In this document: piece after piece, positions 31,670 to 43,081 of the stretch | Layout of the letters: each line of letters opens with the position of its first letter | Position numbering within the stretch: position 1 is the stretch's first letter | Assembly: GCF_036325985.1 (NCBI RefSeq) | Contig: NZ_JAUHLI010000005.1 | Coordinates: 124,001 to 188,000 of the forward strand | DNA: 64,000 nucleotides | From: Alkalimonas cellulosilytica | Lineage (GTDB): Bacteria > Pseudomonadota > Gammaproteobacteria > Enterobacterales > Alteromonadaceae | Direction of reading: 5' to 3' | Translations under genes and position numbers: made by a program | The notes under the pieces: generated by a model | What the model saw: the letters and a program-made list of their open reading frames with translations, nothing else | Told to the model about the DNA's origin: nothing | Database searches by the model: none

Positions 31670-34324
31670 ATGGAATTGTTGTTGGTGCTGTTATCCTTGG
31701 GGCTGTTGGCGGGCTCGGTCTTTGGCTGGGTGGCTTTTATTCAGTTGCAAACGGTTCGCCGGCAGCTGCAGCAGTTAATACAGCAACTCAGAAACCAGCC
31801 AGCCAGCGGGCAAGCTCCATCCGCTACTCCAGCTGCAGCACCATCGTCCCAACCTGAGCCAAGTGCTCACAGCACCTCCATCCAACAAGCTTCGTCAGCA
31901 GCCGAAGCTGCTGCTACCCAAGCTGCGATCAGCACAACGGTCAACCCCACAATCACAAAAGCTGCCAGCGCTACGCCAACGTCAGGCAATACCCCATGGC
32001 TGGCGAATGGTTTGAACTGGCTGGAGCAGCAATTGATTCAGCGCGGTATGGTCTGGCTGGGTGGTATTGCCATGGCGCTGGGTGGTGTTTTTCTGGTGCG
32101 CCATTCGCTCGATGCCGGCTGGTTTACCGCAGAACTGCGTTTAATTGCCGCGGCCTTGCTTGGCTTTGCCCTGATTGCATTCAGTGAATGGCTGCACCAG
32201 CAAGACCAGAGGCGTTCCAGTCTGCAGCACTATGCGCCGGCCGCGTTGGCTGGTGCTGGTTTTATTACGTTGTACGCCAGCATTTTAACGGCGGCGCAGT
32301 ATTATCACTTACTGCCGCTGTGGCTGGCGTTTGTCCTGCTGGCCGGGGTGGCGCTGGCTGCCAGCTGGTTTGCGCTGCGCCAGGGACCAGTGTTGGCAGT
32401 ACTTGGCATTGTCGGTGCCTACGCAGTACCCGCTCTGGTCGCACAGGACTCCGGCAATACCATTGCCCTGCTGCTCTACATTGCCCTGGTCACCGTTTCA
32501 TCCGTGCTGGTAGAACAGCGGGTAAAGCGCCCCTGGCTCTGGTATTTGCCGATGGCAGGGCATGGCTTTTGGCTGGCGGTTAGCTTTGTTGCGGCCACCA
32601 GCAGTACCCTCTGGTTCAGCTGGCTGGTACTGGGGCTCAGCTTTGCACTGCTGGTATGGTGGCCGCAACTGGGGTATCGCACTCGCACCCTGCAACTGGC
32701 TCACCTGCCTTTAGCGCAGTGGCTGCCACTGCGCCGTGAAGATGTGTTGGGCGGCCTTTTACTGCTGTTGGCACTGTTGGTGCTGTTATTGACCCCGGCA
32801 GCGGTGAATTTCAGTGCCATGTTGCTACTGATGCTGCTGTTGTCTGCCGCCGCCTTTAGCCATAGCCGGACGGACTTTTGGCTGTGGAGTACACTGCTGC
32901 TGGCATCAGGCTATCTGCTGCGCCAGCCGGTGCATGCGCTGATGGATACCACCCTGCCGCTGCTGCTAAGCCCGGAGCTGCTGCCAGCACAGATCTTAGT
33001 GGTGTGGTTTAGCATCATCCCCTTGCTGGGTGGCAGCCTGTGCGCAGATCGTCTGCACTGGCACAGTGTGCTGGCCGTGGCGCCCGTGCTGATGCTGGGT
33101 ATCAGTTATGCTGTTGCTGCCCCTGAGGTACAGGCTCAGCTGCAACCGCTGTGGCTGGGGTATGCAGCTTTGCTGAGCATTGTGCAAACTGTGCTTAGCC
33201 GTCGCAGCAACCTGCCGCTGCGGGCTTTTATCCACAGCGCCGGTGCCAACTTTGCGCTGACCTTCTGTTTGGTGTTGCTGCTCAGCACAGCCGCGCTCAC
33301 CATCGCCATCGCAGTGCAGCTGGTGCTGATCACTCTGCTCAGTCGCAAGCAGCAATTGCCATTACCGCTTTGGCTGATCAAACTGCTGGTTGGTCTGCTG
33401 CTGCTGCGACTGACCGGCGCCGCCGTGCTCGATAGCTATCAGCAACTGACCCTGCTGGGATTGCACTGGTCCTTTGTGCTTTACCCGGTGGTGCTGATGT
33501 GCTTTGTTGTAGCGCGCATACTCTGGCAAAACAACGAATTGGCACCCTGGCTGGAAGGGGCCTGCCTGCATGTACTGGTGCTCTTTGTGACGGTGCAAAC
33601 CCAGTACTGGCTGGCTGCAGGCTCACCGCTTTATGTGTTGTTCGAACCTGATAAGCTATCCCCCCTGACTTTGGCGGTGCATGCCTGCAACTGGTTGCTG
33701 TTGGCCAATCTTTATTTGTGGCGCAGTGCTCTGGCTGGTTCCTTGCAACAGCTGTACAAAGTGGCCGCCATCGTGTTATTGGCCGCTGCCGCCCTGCTGC
33801 ATGGTTATCTGAGTTTCGACGCCAACCCCTTTGCCACCAATGCTGCTTTAGGTGACTGGCCGCTATGGAATCAGTTGTTGCCGCTGTGGGGCATACCAGC
33901 GCTGCTGTACTTCCATGGTGCCCACCTTGTTCCAGCCGAGCTGCGAAAGCTGATGCTGGTGGTGGCCACCAGCTTTGCACTGCTGTTTATCAGCGCCAGC
34001 ATCCGGCATTTCTGGCAAGACGGCAGCATTGGCATTGAGCTGACGACCTCGATGGCCGAGCATTTTAGCTATTCTCTGGTGTATTTGCTGCTGGCCATTG
34101 CCATGGTGCTTAGCGCCCAGCGCCAGCACTGGCATCAGATCCGCAAAGCAGGCTTTGTGCTGCTCAGTCTGGTGACGCTGAAGGTATTCCTGTTCGATCT
34201 GGCGGGTTTGTCCGGTGTGCTGCGCGCCCTGTCCTTTATTGGTCTTGGCTTTAGTCTGGTGCTGCTTAGCTGGTGGTTTCAGCGCAGCAGCGCCGCGCTT
34301 GGCGAAAGCGAGGCTAAACCCTAA
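31670..34324 (+). CDS. Large polytopic membrane protein, DUF2339 family
   Basis: About 884 residues from the ATG at 31670; a TTG two codons earlier is possible. One N-terminal membrane helix leads into a coiled stretch (LQTVRRQLQQLIQQLRNQ) and an Ala/Ser/Thr/Pro-rich linker (about 45-110). After that comes an almost unbroken series of some 24-28 hydrophobic helices. The WLGGIAMALGGVFLVRHSLDAGW segment at the start of the membrane region and the C-terminal RKAGFVLLSLVTLKVFLFDLAGLSGVLRALSFIGLG are typical of DUF2339. Function is not established for the family. No ribosome binding site of note. Confidence 0.85.
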   Translation: MELLLVLLSLGLLAGSVFGWVAFIQLQTVRRQLQQLIQQLRNQPASGQAPSATPAAAPSSQPEPSAHSTSIQQASSAAEAAATQAAISTTVNPTITKAASATPTSGNTPWLANGLNWLEQQLIQRGMVWLGGIAMALGGVFLVRHSLDAGWFTAELRLIAAALLGFALIAFSEWLHQQDQRRSSLQHYAPAALAGAGFITLYASILTAAQYYHLLPLWLAFVLLAGVALAASWFALRQGPVLAVLGIVGAYAVPALVAQDSGNTIALLLYIALVTVSSVLVEQRVKRPWLWYLPMAGHGFWLAVSFVAATSSTLWFSWLVLGLSFALLVWWPQLGYRTRTLQLAHLPLAQWLPLRREDVLGGLLLLLALLVLLLTPAAVNFSAMLLLMLLLSAAAFSHSRTDFWLWSTLLLASGYLLRQPVHALMDTTLPLLLSPELLPAQILVVWFSIIPLLGGSLCADRLHWHSVLAVAPVLMLGISYAVAAPEVQAQLQPLWLGYAALLSIVQTVLSRRSNLPLRAFIHSAGANFALTFCLVLLLSTAALTIAIAVQLVLITLLSRKQQLPLPLWLIKLLVGLLLLRLTGAAVLDSYQQLTLLGLHWSFVLYPVVLMCFVVARILWQNNELAPWLEGACLHVLVLFVTVQTQYWLAAGSPLYVLFEPDKLSPLTLAVHACNWLLLANLYLWRSALAGSLQQLYKVAAIVLLAAAALLHGYLSFDANPFATNAALGDWPLWNQLLPLWGIPALLYFHGAHLVPAELRKLMLVVATSFALLFISASIRHFWQDGSIGIELTTSMAEHFSYSLVYLLLAIAMVLSAQRQHWHQIRKAGFVLLSLVTLKVFLFDLAGLSGVLRALSFIGLGFSLVLLSWWFQRSSAALGESEAKP

Positions 34325-34340
34325 CGGGAATGGGATGGAT

Positions 34341-34658
34341 TTAATCTTTGCTGTATTTGCCTGCCGATTCACGCACTTTGCTGGCAACCACATCGATTAG
34401 ACCACCGGAGACATACTTATGAAGTACGCTGGCGACCAGGGTCTGATAAGGCATGCCTTCTTGCAACGCCCTGCGTTGAATCGCTTCTAAATCCCGGGCA
34501 GAAATACGGATATTGATACGCTTATCTTTTCGAACCGTACGCTCTGCCGCAGCAGACAATTCCGCTCACCGTTCGGGCGTCAAAACCGACTTGAAGTCGT
34601 CACTTTCAAGGTCGTGCAACAGCTCGGCGTCGTCTTGATCCAGTTTTAGGTGGCTCAT
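34341..34658 (-). pseudogene. CopG/RHH-type antitoxin gene interrupted by an in-frame TGA
   Basis: From an ATG at 34658, preceded by AAGGAGG (34664-34670), the frame reads 30 codons (MSHLKLDQDDAELLHDLESD to LTPER). It then meets TGA at 34566-34568 and continues in the same frame for about 75 codons. The downstream part contains RKDKRINIRISARDLEAIQ and EGMPYQTLVASVLHKYVSGGL, the usual core of CopG-like antitoxins. Both halves join as one normal family member, so a single nonsense change broke it; no frameshift is needed. The downstream half alone could only start at a TTG at 34559 without a clear ribosome binding site. No toxin gene is adjacent. It lies 43 bp after acnA on the same strand. Confidence 0.8.
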
Positions 34659-34701
34659 TTGGCCCTCCTTACAAGGGCTGCGATACTTCCGCAGCCGTAC
34701 T

Positions 34702-37359
<2,658 letters not shown>

Positions 37360-37464
37360 GGTGCTCCTGCATCGTTGTTGTCATCAGCTTAGCGGACAGA
37401 CGGCCAGGCAGCCAGCTTGGCTCCGCTGCATACAGAATTCTCACTGCAGTAGGAAAGCATGGGG

Positions 37465-38208
37465 TCAGTTCCAGTATTGTTCAACCGTAATATGACCTGG
37501 CGTACGGCGCAGATTTTTGCGCAGGCCCAAGATTTCCAGCTCGGCCCGTACTGCTTTAATCATCTCCGGATTACCGCACAGCATCACCTGGCTGGTTAAA
37601 TCAAATTGCGCGGCAGCAGCCTGTTGCAACTGCCGGTTTTGAATCAACTGCGGTAAGCGCGCTTGCAGCGCACCGGGGTGTGATTCCCGGGTGACCACCG
37701 GCTGATAATGAAATTGGTCGGAGTAGTGCTGCTGCCAACTGGCGATACGATCGCGGTACACCAGGTCTTGCACCTGCCGTACACCATGCACCAAAACGAT
37801 GCGTCCAAAGCGCTGCCAGGGCTCGTTGGTGGCCAGCATGGACAAATAAGGCCCGATGCCGGTGCCGGTAGCAATCAGCCAGAGCGTATCACCTGCAGGC
37901 ACCTCATCCAGGGTAAAAAAGCCGGTCGCAGGCTGACTGACCCATAGCCGGTCACCAGCTTGCAGTGCATGCAGCCGTGGCGATACCTTGCCATCGGCTA
38001 CTGGTGTCAGTAGAAAGTCCAGCTGAGTATCGCCAGGGGCATTCACCAGCGAATATGCACGTTGCAGCCGGCCTTCTGGCGTTTCCACCGCCAGCCGGAC
38101 AAACTGGCCCGCGATGAAATCAAACCCCGGCACTTGCACCCGTAAGCTGCATAAGCCTGGATGCCAGGCGTAATTTTCTGTGACTTCAGCCTCTAACCAC
38201 TGTGCCAT
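37465..38208 (-). CDS. fpr: Ferredoxin/flavodoxin--NADP+ reductase
   Basis: 247 residues, start at the ATG 38208 with AGGAGG 5 nt upstream. Two-domain FNR: the FAD domain has RAYSLVNAPG (FAD-binding RxYS) and the NADP domain has LIATGTGIGPYLSML. The C-terminal EILGLRKNLRRTPGHITVEQYW matches subclass-I bacterial Fpr. It moves electrons between NADPH and ferredoxin or flavodoxin, for Fe-S and oxidative-stress metabolism. It starts 164 bp from the prenyltransferase gene on the opposite strand. Confidence 0.93.
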   Translation of the reverse strand: MAQWLEAEVTENYAWHPGLCSLRVQVPGFDFIAGQFVRLAVETPEGRLQRAYSLVNAPGDTQLDFLLTPVADGKVSPRLHALQAGDRLWVSQPATGFFTLDEVPAGDTLWLIATGTGIGPYLSMLATNEPWQRFGRIVLVHGVRQVQDLVYRDRIASWQQHYSDQFHYQPVVTRESHPGALQARLPQLIQNRQLQQAAAAQFDLTSQVMLCGNPEMIKAVRAELEILGLRKNLRRTPGHITVEQYWN

Positions 38209-38306
38209 CAATGCCTCCTGTACGTTCTGGTATCAGCCTAAAATACCTGACTAAAATAGTCAACTATTAAGCGATTTCCATCTCCAGGGATTTTATCCGC
38301 CGAAGC

Positions 38307-38346
38307 TTGGGCTGGATCAAGAGCCGTCAAGATCCCTTGCTATACT
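38307..38346 (+). promoter_or_regulatory. Candidate promoter of the prenyltransferase-frd operon with FNR-like site
   Basis: TATACT at 38341-38346 is a good -10. TTGGG-N4-ATCAA at 38307-38320 matches 8 of 10 positions of the FNR consensus TTGAT-N4-ATCAA. Its centre is about 40 bp upstream of the expected start site, near the -41.5 position of FNR class II activation. No good -35 hexamer is present, as is usual for activator-dependent promoters. Inferred, not shown. Confidence 0.4.
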
Positions 38347-38372
38347 CTAGCAGAATCATTCAGGAGGGATCT

Positions 38373-39302
38373 GTGCTTAAAATTTTGTTTGGTGTTGCCC
38401 GTTTACCGTTTTTAACCCTGACCGTCCTTTGCATCGCACTGGCTGCGGCTGGCAGCTGGTATCAGCAGGGCAGCCTATCCATTGGCTTGCTGCTGTTGGT
38501 GCTGCTTATGGCACTGGCAGCGCATATCAGCGTGAATGCCTTTAATGAATACTTTGATTTCCGCTCCGGGCTGGATTTTCTGACCAGGCGTACACCTTTT
38601 AGTGGCGGCAGCGGTACTCTGGTAGCCGCACCACAGCAAGCGCAACTCGCGCTCTGGCTGGCGATTGGCAGCTTGCTGCTGGTCAGTGCCATTGGCCTTA
38701 TGCTAAGTGCGCTGATCGACTGGCGCTTATTGCTGTTAGGTCTGCCTGGGGTTTTGCTTATCTACAGCTACACCGAGTACATCAACAAATCACCACTGCT
38801 CTGTCTGCTGGCACCCGGAATTGGCTTTGGTGCTCTGATGACGCTCGGCGCTTACTGGGTGCTGACCGGCAAGCCTGATGCGCTGGCCTTAAGTTTATCA
38901 GCCTTGCTGGCACTGCTGATTAGCAACTTGTTATTGCTAAATCAATTTCCGGATATCGAAGCCGATCGCCAGGTTGGCCGCCGTCATCTGCCCATTGTGC
39001 TGGGACCGGCTAAAGCAGCCTGGGTGTTCAGTGCTTTACTGCTGGCCTGTTATCTGCTGCTGGGTGCTGCCGTCTGGCAAGACTGGCTGCCAGCTGCCGC
39101 TTTACTTGGCCTGCTATCGCTGCCATTGGCAGTACGTGTTATCCGATCGCTGCAGCATGCGATCAATGCAAGCAGCCGCAACCAGAGCAAGGGCCAAGAC
39201 CAACTGGCAGCCGCGCTCGGACACAATGTGCTGTTAACCCATGCCCTGCCCGCTCTGGTGTTGCTGGGACTGGTGCTGGCGAAACTGCAAGGGGTAGCCT
39301 GA
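38373..39302 (+). CDS. UbiA-superfamily prenyltransferase (MenA-like)
   Basis: 309 residues from the GTG at 38373, which has AGGAGGG at 38362-38368. Nine or so membrane helices. The two aspartate motifs of prenyl-diphosphate binding are seen as NAFNEYFDFRSGLD and NQFPDIEADRQVGRR. The RTPFSGGSGTL segment resembles COG1575-type 1,4-dihydroxy-2-naphthoate prenyltransferases. The stop overlaps the frdA start by one base (TGATG), so it is coupled to fumarate reductase. Since fumarate reductases usually take electrons from menaquinol, a role in menaquinone synthesis fits, but the acceptor substrate is not proven. Confidence 0.82.
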   Translation: MLKILFGVARLPFLTLTVLCIALAAAGSWYQQGSLSIGLLLLVLLMALAAHISVNAFNEYFDFRSGLDFLTRRTPFSGGSGTLVAAPQQAQLALWLAIGSLLLVSAIGLMLSALIDWRLLLLGLPGVLLIYSYTEYINKSPLLCLLAPGIGFGALMTLGAYWVLTGKPDALALSLSALLALLISNLLLLNQFPDIEADRQVGRRHLPIVLGPAKAAWVFSALLLACYLLLGAAVWQDWLPAAALLGLLSLPLAVRVIRSLQHAINASSRNQSKGQDQLAAALGHNVLLTHALPALVLLGLVLAKLQGVA

Positions 39303-41104
39303 TGCCTGAAATTGTCAAAACACTCAGCACCGATGTGCTGGTCGTCGGTGGCGGTGGTGCTGGCCTGCGCAGTGCTATAGCTGCCAGCGAAGCCAACCCC
39401 AAGCTGTCGGTGACCCTGCTGTCCAAGGTGTACCCGATGCGCTCGCATACCGTAGCCGCCGAAGGTGGTGCTGCCGCGGTAACGCTGGGCCACGACAGCC
39501 TGCAAGCACACTTTGACGATACCGTGGCTGGCAGCGACTGGCTGGCCGAGCAAGGGGTGGTGGATTATTTTGTCAAACACGCCTTTGGAGAGCTGGTGCA
39601 GCTGGAGCACTGGGGTTGCCCCTGGAGCCGGCAACAAAGCGGTGAGGTGCAGGTGCGGCGCTTTGGCGGCATGAAAACCGAGCGCACCTGGTTTGCCGCC
39701 GATAAAACCGGCTTTCATATCCTGCACACCCTGTTTCAAACCTCGCTGAAGTACCCACAAATTAACCGGCTGGATGAGTACTTTCTGCTGGATTTGTTGG
39801 TGCATGAACAGCGCTGCTATGGCGTGCTGGCGATTGAGATTGCCAGCGGCGAGCTTGTGCAAATTAAAGCTGCCAGCGTGATCCTGGCCACCGGCGGTGC
39901 CGGCAGGGTCTATCAGTTTAATACCAATGGCGGCATCGTTACCGGCGATGGCATGGCGCTGGCCTACCGCCATGGTGTGGCACTGCGCGATATGGAGTTT
40001 GTGCAGTACCACCCAACCGGCTTGCCGGGCTCCGGCATTTTAATCACTGAAGCCTGCCGCGGCGAAGGCGGAATTCTGCTGAATAAAGACGGCTACCGCT
40101 ATCTGCAGGATTATGGCCTGGGGCCGGAAACGCCACTAGGCAAGCCACAGAATAAAACCATGGAACTGGGGCCGCGCGATAAATTATCTCAGGCCTTCTG
40201 GCACGAGCAACAACAAGGCCGCACCATCACGCACTCGCAAGGCGAAGTGGTGCATTTGGATCTGCGTCATCTTGGCCAGCGCTACCTGCTGGAACGGCTA
40301 CCCTTTATCTGCGAGCTGGCCAAAGCCTATGTCAATGTCGATCCGGTTAAAAGCCCTATTCCGATCCGCCCGGCGGTGCATTACACCATGGGCGGTATTT
40401 TAACCGATGCGAATTGCGCTACCAGCATTGCAGGTCTTTATGCAGTTGGCGAATGCGCCTCAGTCGGGCTGCATGGCGCCAACCGGCTGGGCTCCAACTC
40501 TTTGACCGAACTGCTGGTGTTTGGCAAGGTAGCAGGGCGTGAAGCCGCCCGTGTTGCCAGTGAGTCGCATCCAGAAGCTACAGACGCCTTAATCAGCAAC
40601 CTGACTGAACAGGCTGTTAGCCCCTTGAAAAGACTGCACAGCGGCAACGGCACCGAACGCTGGCACGAACTGCGCCAGCAACTGGCTGAAAGCATGGAGC
40701 AAGGCTGCGGCATCTATCGCAGCGAAGCTGGCTTGCAACAAACGCTCGCCACCTTAGGCCAACTAAAACACCGCTACCAGCAATTGCGCCTTGGCGATAC
40801 CGGCAAAGCCTTTAATACCGAGCTGCTGCATGCACTTGAGCTTGGTTTTGGGCTGGATGTGGCCGAAGCTATGTGTCAGGCAGCTCTTGAGCGCAAAGAG
40901 TCGCGTGGTGCCCATCAGCGTCAGGAGCCAGGCCTTACCAACCGCAACGATCAGGACTTTCTGCGCCACAGTCTGGCCTTTTATCAAGCTGGCTCCGGAG
41001 CCAGCATCGAATGGCAGGCAGTGGATACCAGTTTATCGCCACCGGCTGAGCGCCGCTATGGCGGTCAACAACAAACTGACAAGCCACCCAAGGAGAGCTG
41101 CTAA
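39302..41104 (+). CDS. frdA: Fumarate reductase flavoprotein subunit
   Basis: 600 residues. FAD-binding GGGGAGLRSA is at about 16-25. The covalent-FAD histidine is His49 in MRSHTVAAEGG. Active-site segments are QYHPTGLPGSG, EACRGEGG and RPAVHYTMGG, and the C-terminal FAD segment is GANRLGSNSL. The enzyme reduces fumarate to succinate at the cytoplasmic face of the inner membrane. That it is Frd rather than Sdh is supported by the FrdC/FrdD anchors and the A-B-C-D order. Single-base overlaps with the prenyltransferase gene and with frdB. Confidence 0.96.
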   Translation: MPEIVKTLSTDVLVVGGGGAGLRSAIAASEANPKLSVTLLSKVYPMRSHTVAAEGGAAAVTLGHDSLQAHFDDTVAGSDWLAEQGVVDYFVKHAFGELVQLEHWGCPWSRQQSGEVQVRRFGGMKTERTWFAADKTGFHILHTLFQTSLKYPQINRLDEYFLLDLLVHEQRCYGVLAIEIASGELVQIKAASVILATGGAGRVYQFNTNGGIVTGDGMALAYRHGVALRDMEFVQYHPTGLPGSGILITEACRGEGGILLNKDGYRYLQDYGLGPETPLGKPQNKTMELGPRDKLSQAFWHEQQQGRTITHSQGEVVHLDLRHLGQRYLLERLPFICELAKAYVNVDPVKSPIPIRPAVHYTMGGILTDANCATSIAGLYAVGECASVGLHGANRLGSNSLTELLVFGKVAGREAARVASESHPEATDALISNLTEQAVSPLKRLHSGNGTERWHELRQQLAESMEQGCGIYRSEAGLQQTLATLGQLKHRYQQLRLGDTGKAFNTELLHALELGFGLDVAEAMCQAALERKESRGAHQRQEPGLTNRNDQDFLRHSLAFYQAGSGASIEWQAVDTSLSPPAERRYGGQQQTDKPPKESC

Positions 41105-41856
41105 TGCCAACCCTAGCGATCCGGTTGCAACGCTACCAGCCAGAGCAGGACAGCGCCCCCCACTGGCAAGATTTTCGTGTCGAGTACGACGACAGTACCT
41201 CGGTGCTGGATGCACTGGAGCAAATCAAAGCCGGCCAGGACAGCAGCTTAAGCTACCGCTGGTCGTGCCGGATGGCGATTTGTGGCTCCTGCGGTGTGAT
41301 GGTCAATGGCGTACCCAAGCTTGGCTGCAAAACCTTTTTGCGCGATTACCCCAAAGGCCTGCAACTGGCTCCACTGGGTAATTTCCCGGTGGAAAAAGAT
41401 CTGATCGTGGACATGTCGCGCTTTTTGGAACATTTAACCGCCATAAAGCCCTACCTGATTGCCGAGGCAGCGCCACAAGGCCAACCCCACCGGCAAACAC
41501 CGGCCCAGCTGGCGCGCTATAAGCAGTTTTCCAACTGCATCAACTGTGGCCTTTGCTATGCTGCCTGCCCGCAGTTTGGCTTAAAACCGGATTTTTTGGG
41601 CCCGGCCGCCATTGCGCTGGCGCATCGCTACAATCTGGACAGTCGCGATAGCGGCCAGGCTGAGCGCATGGCCCAGCTAAACAGCGACAACGGCGTCTGG
41701 GGCTGTACTTTTGTTGGTTACTGCTCGACCGTTTGCCCTAAGGGCGTAGATCCTGCTGCGGCCGTGAATCAGGGCAAGATCGCCTCGACGCTGGACGGGG
41801 TGATTCAGTGGTTCAAGCCGGCTAAGGAGCCACGCAACAAGGAGCAAAGCCAATGA
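41104..41856 (+). CDS. frdB: Fumarate reductase iron-sulfur subunit
   Basis: 250 residues carrying three clusters. [2Fe-2S] ligands are Cys55, 60, 63 and 75. The [4Fe-4S] and [3Fe-4S] ligands come from CINCGLCYAACP (145, 148, 151, 155) and CTFVGYCSTVCP (201, 207, 211). It passes electrons from the membrane quinol site to FrdA. It overlaps frdA by one base and frdC by four. Confidence 0.97.
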   Translation: MPTLAIRLQRYQPEQDSAPHWQDFRVEYDDSTSVLDALEQIKAGQDSSLSYRWSCRMAICGSCGVMVNGVPKLGCKTFLRDYPKGLQLAPLGNFPVEKDLIVDMSRFLEHLTAIKPYLIAEAAPQGQPHRQTPAQLARYKQFSNCINCGLCYAACPQFGLKPDFLGPAAIALAHRYNLDSRDSGQAERMAQLNSDNGVWGCTFVGYCSTVCPKGVDPAAAVNQGKIASTLDGVIQWFKPAKEPRNKEQSQ

Positions 41857-42254
41857 GCCGAAAACCCTATCAGCCACCGATGCCTGCCAGCTGGTGGTTA
41901 AAGCATCCGGCCTACCGCTTTTACATGCTGCGCGAAGCCACCGTGCTGCCACTGCTGTTTTTTGTCGCCAGCCTGCTGTATGGCCTCTATGCACTGGGGC
42001 AAGGTGAAAGCAGCTGGCTGCAGTACCTTAGCTGGTTGCAACAGCCCTGGGTCATTGCACTGAATAGCCTGGCGCTTGTGGCCAGCTTGTTTCATGCCTG
42101 GACTTTCTTTGTGCTCTTTCCACAAGTGATGCCGCTGCGCCTTGGCAGCCGCACCCTGCCCGCCTGGCTGATGGTAAGTGCCCAGTGGGCCGGGGTGTTG
42201 CTGGTTTTCCTGGCGCTGTGGTGGCTGTTAGGAGGTTTGGATGCGCACCAATAA
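41853..42254 (+). CDS. frdC: Fumarate reductase membrane anchor C
   Basis: 133 residues with three membrane helices. The N-terminus KPYQPPMPASWWLKHPAYRFYMLREATVLPLLFF is characteristic of FrdC (PxPxxWW...YxxYMxREgT). It anchors FrdAB and, with FrdD, forms the quinol site. It overlaps frdB by 4 bp and frdD by 14 bp. Confidence 0.94.
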   Translation: MSRKPYQPPMPASWWLKHPAYRFYMLREATVLPLLFFVASLLYGLYALGQGESSWLQYLSWLQQPWVIALNSLALVASLFHAWTFFVLFPQVMPLRLGSRTLPAWLMVSAQWAGVLLVFLALWWLLGGLDAHQ

Positions 42255-42627
42255 TCAAGACACCCCTCAAACAACCCCACGCCGCTCGGATGAGCCTATC
42301 TGGTGGTCGCTGTTCAGTGCCGGCGGTGTTTGCGTGGCGGTGCTGGTCCCGGCCATCGCCTTGCTGGTGCTGCTTGGCGTCCCGCTTGGGCTGGTCAGTA
42401 CCGAGCAGCTCAACTATCAGCGGTTGCATGCGCTGGTGTTTCATCCGCTGGGGCTGGGGGTGGTGCTGGGTGCCTTGGTGCTACCACTGTTTCATGCCAT
42501 GCACCGCATTCACCATGGCCTGCACGATCTGAAGCTGGCCCATGGCCGCCTGACTAAATGGCTGTGTTATGGCAGTGCTGTACTGCTGAGTGCTGTGGCC
42601 CTATGGCTTTGGCTAACCGCCAGCTAA
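42241..42627 (+). CDS. frdD: Fumarate reductase membrane anchor D
   Basis: 128 residues with three membrane helices. FrdD features are RRSDEPIWWSLFSAGGVCVA at the start and HPLGLGVVLGALVLPLFHAMHRIHHGLHDLK. Last gene of the operon. A 7-bp hairpin spanning its stop codon (42620-42642) has no T-tract, so the termination mode is unclear. Confidence 0.94.
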   Translation: MRTNNQDTPQTTPRRSDEPIWWSLFSAGGVCVAVLVPAIALLVLLGVPLGLVSTEQLNYQRLHALVFHPLGLGVVLGALVLPLFHAMHRIHHGLHDLKLAHGRLTKWLCYGSAVLLSAVALWLWLTAS

Positions 42628-42851
42628 GCTGCTGCTAGCTGGCTGTAGCCAATCAGCGACAATATAACCAGTTGATTGTACTGGATTTAGCGTATATGAA
42701 CTGGCTACTGTCGCTAAAGTGCAACACTGCGACCTCACTTCGCATTGAAAAGGAAAAGATAATTAACTCAACCAATTGATTTCTAACTTATTTTCCAGGA
42801 TGGCATAAAGCCTGCTATCAGTTCGCTGTCGTCAGCAGCGAGGAAAGTCAA

Positions 42852-43043
42852 ATGAAGAAGGAATGGATCGCCATAGCAGTAATCTTGGTTGCAAACCTGA
42901 GCCTTGCCAACTCCGTGTTCTGTGGCCCCAGCGGCACCGAAACCGTCACGACTCAAACAACCCACCAAGATGATATGGCCGAACTCACTGACCTGTTCGC
43001 AGAAGTCACTCAGCCGGGCCATGACTGGTTCGACACGAACTAA
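42852..43043 (+). CDS. Small secreted hypothetical protein (63 aa)
   Basis: ATG at 42852 with AGGA (42841-42844) 7 nt upstream. The product begins with a signal peptide (MKKEWIAIAVILVANLSLAN). The mature part is acidic, about 40 residues, with a single Cys (FCGPSGTETV) near its N-terminus and an HDWFDTN end. The Cys is at residue 24, but LANSVFC is not a convincing lipobox. No family is recognised. It stands alone, after frdD, in a 455-bp stretch and convergent to the next gene. The 224 bp before it hold no other ORF. Confidence 0.6.
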   Translation: MKKEWIAIAVILVANLSLANSVFCGPSGTETVTTQTTHQDDMAELTDLFAEVTQPGHDWFDTN

Positions 43044-43081
43044 ACCGCACCAGACGAACTGTGCAGACAGCGGCACTTTCG

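Noticed and set aside
33378..34393. Two overlapping minus-strand ORFs of 176-200 codons over the DUF2339 gene
   Set aside because: Shadows of a Leu/Ala-rich membrane gene; low-complexity, no motifs.
39050..40012. 320-codon minus-strand ORF over the prenyltransferase gene and frdA
   Set aside because: Lies opposite well-supported coding sequence with no domain or start signal.
42620..42642. CCAGCTA/TAGCTGG hairpin at the end of frdD as a terminator
   Set aside because: No T-tract follows on the plus strand; it may only be a coincidental stem.
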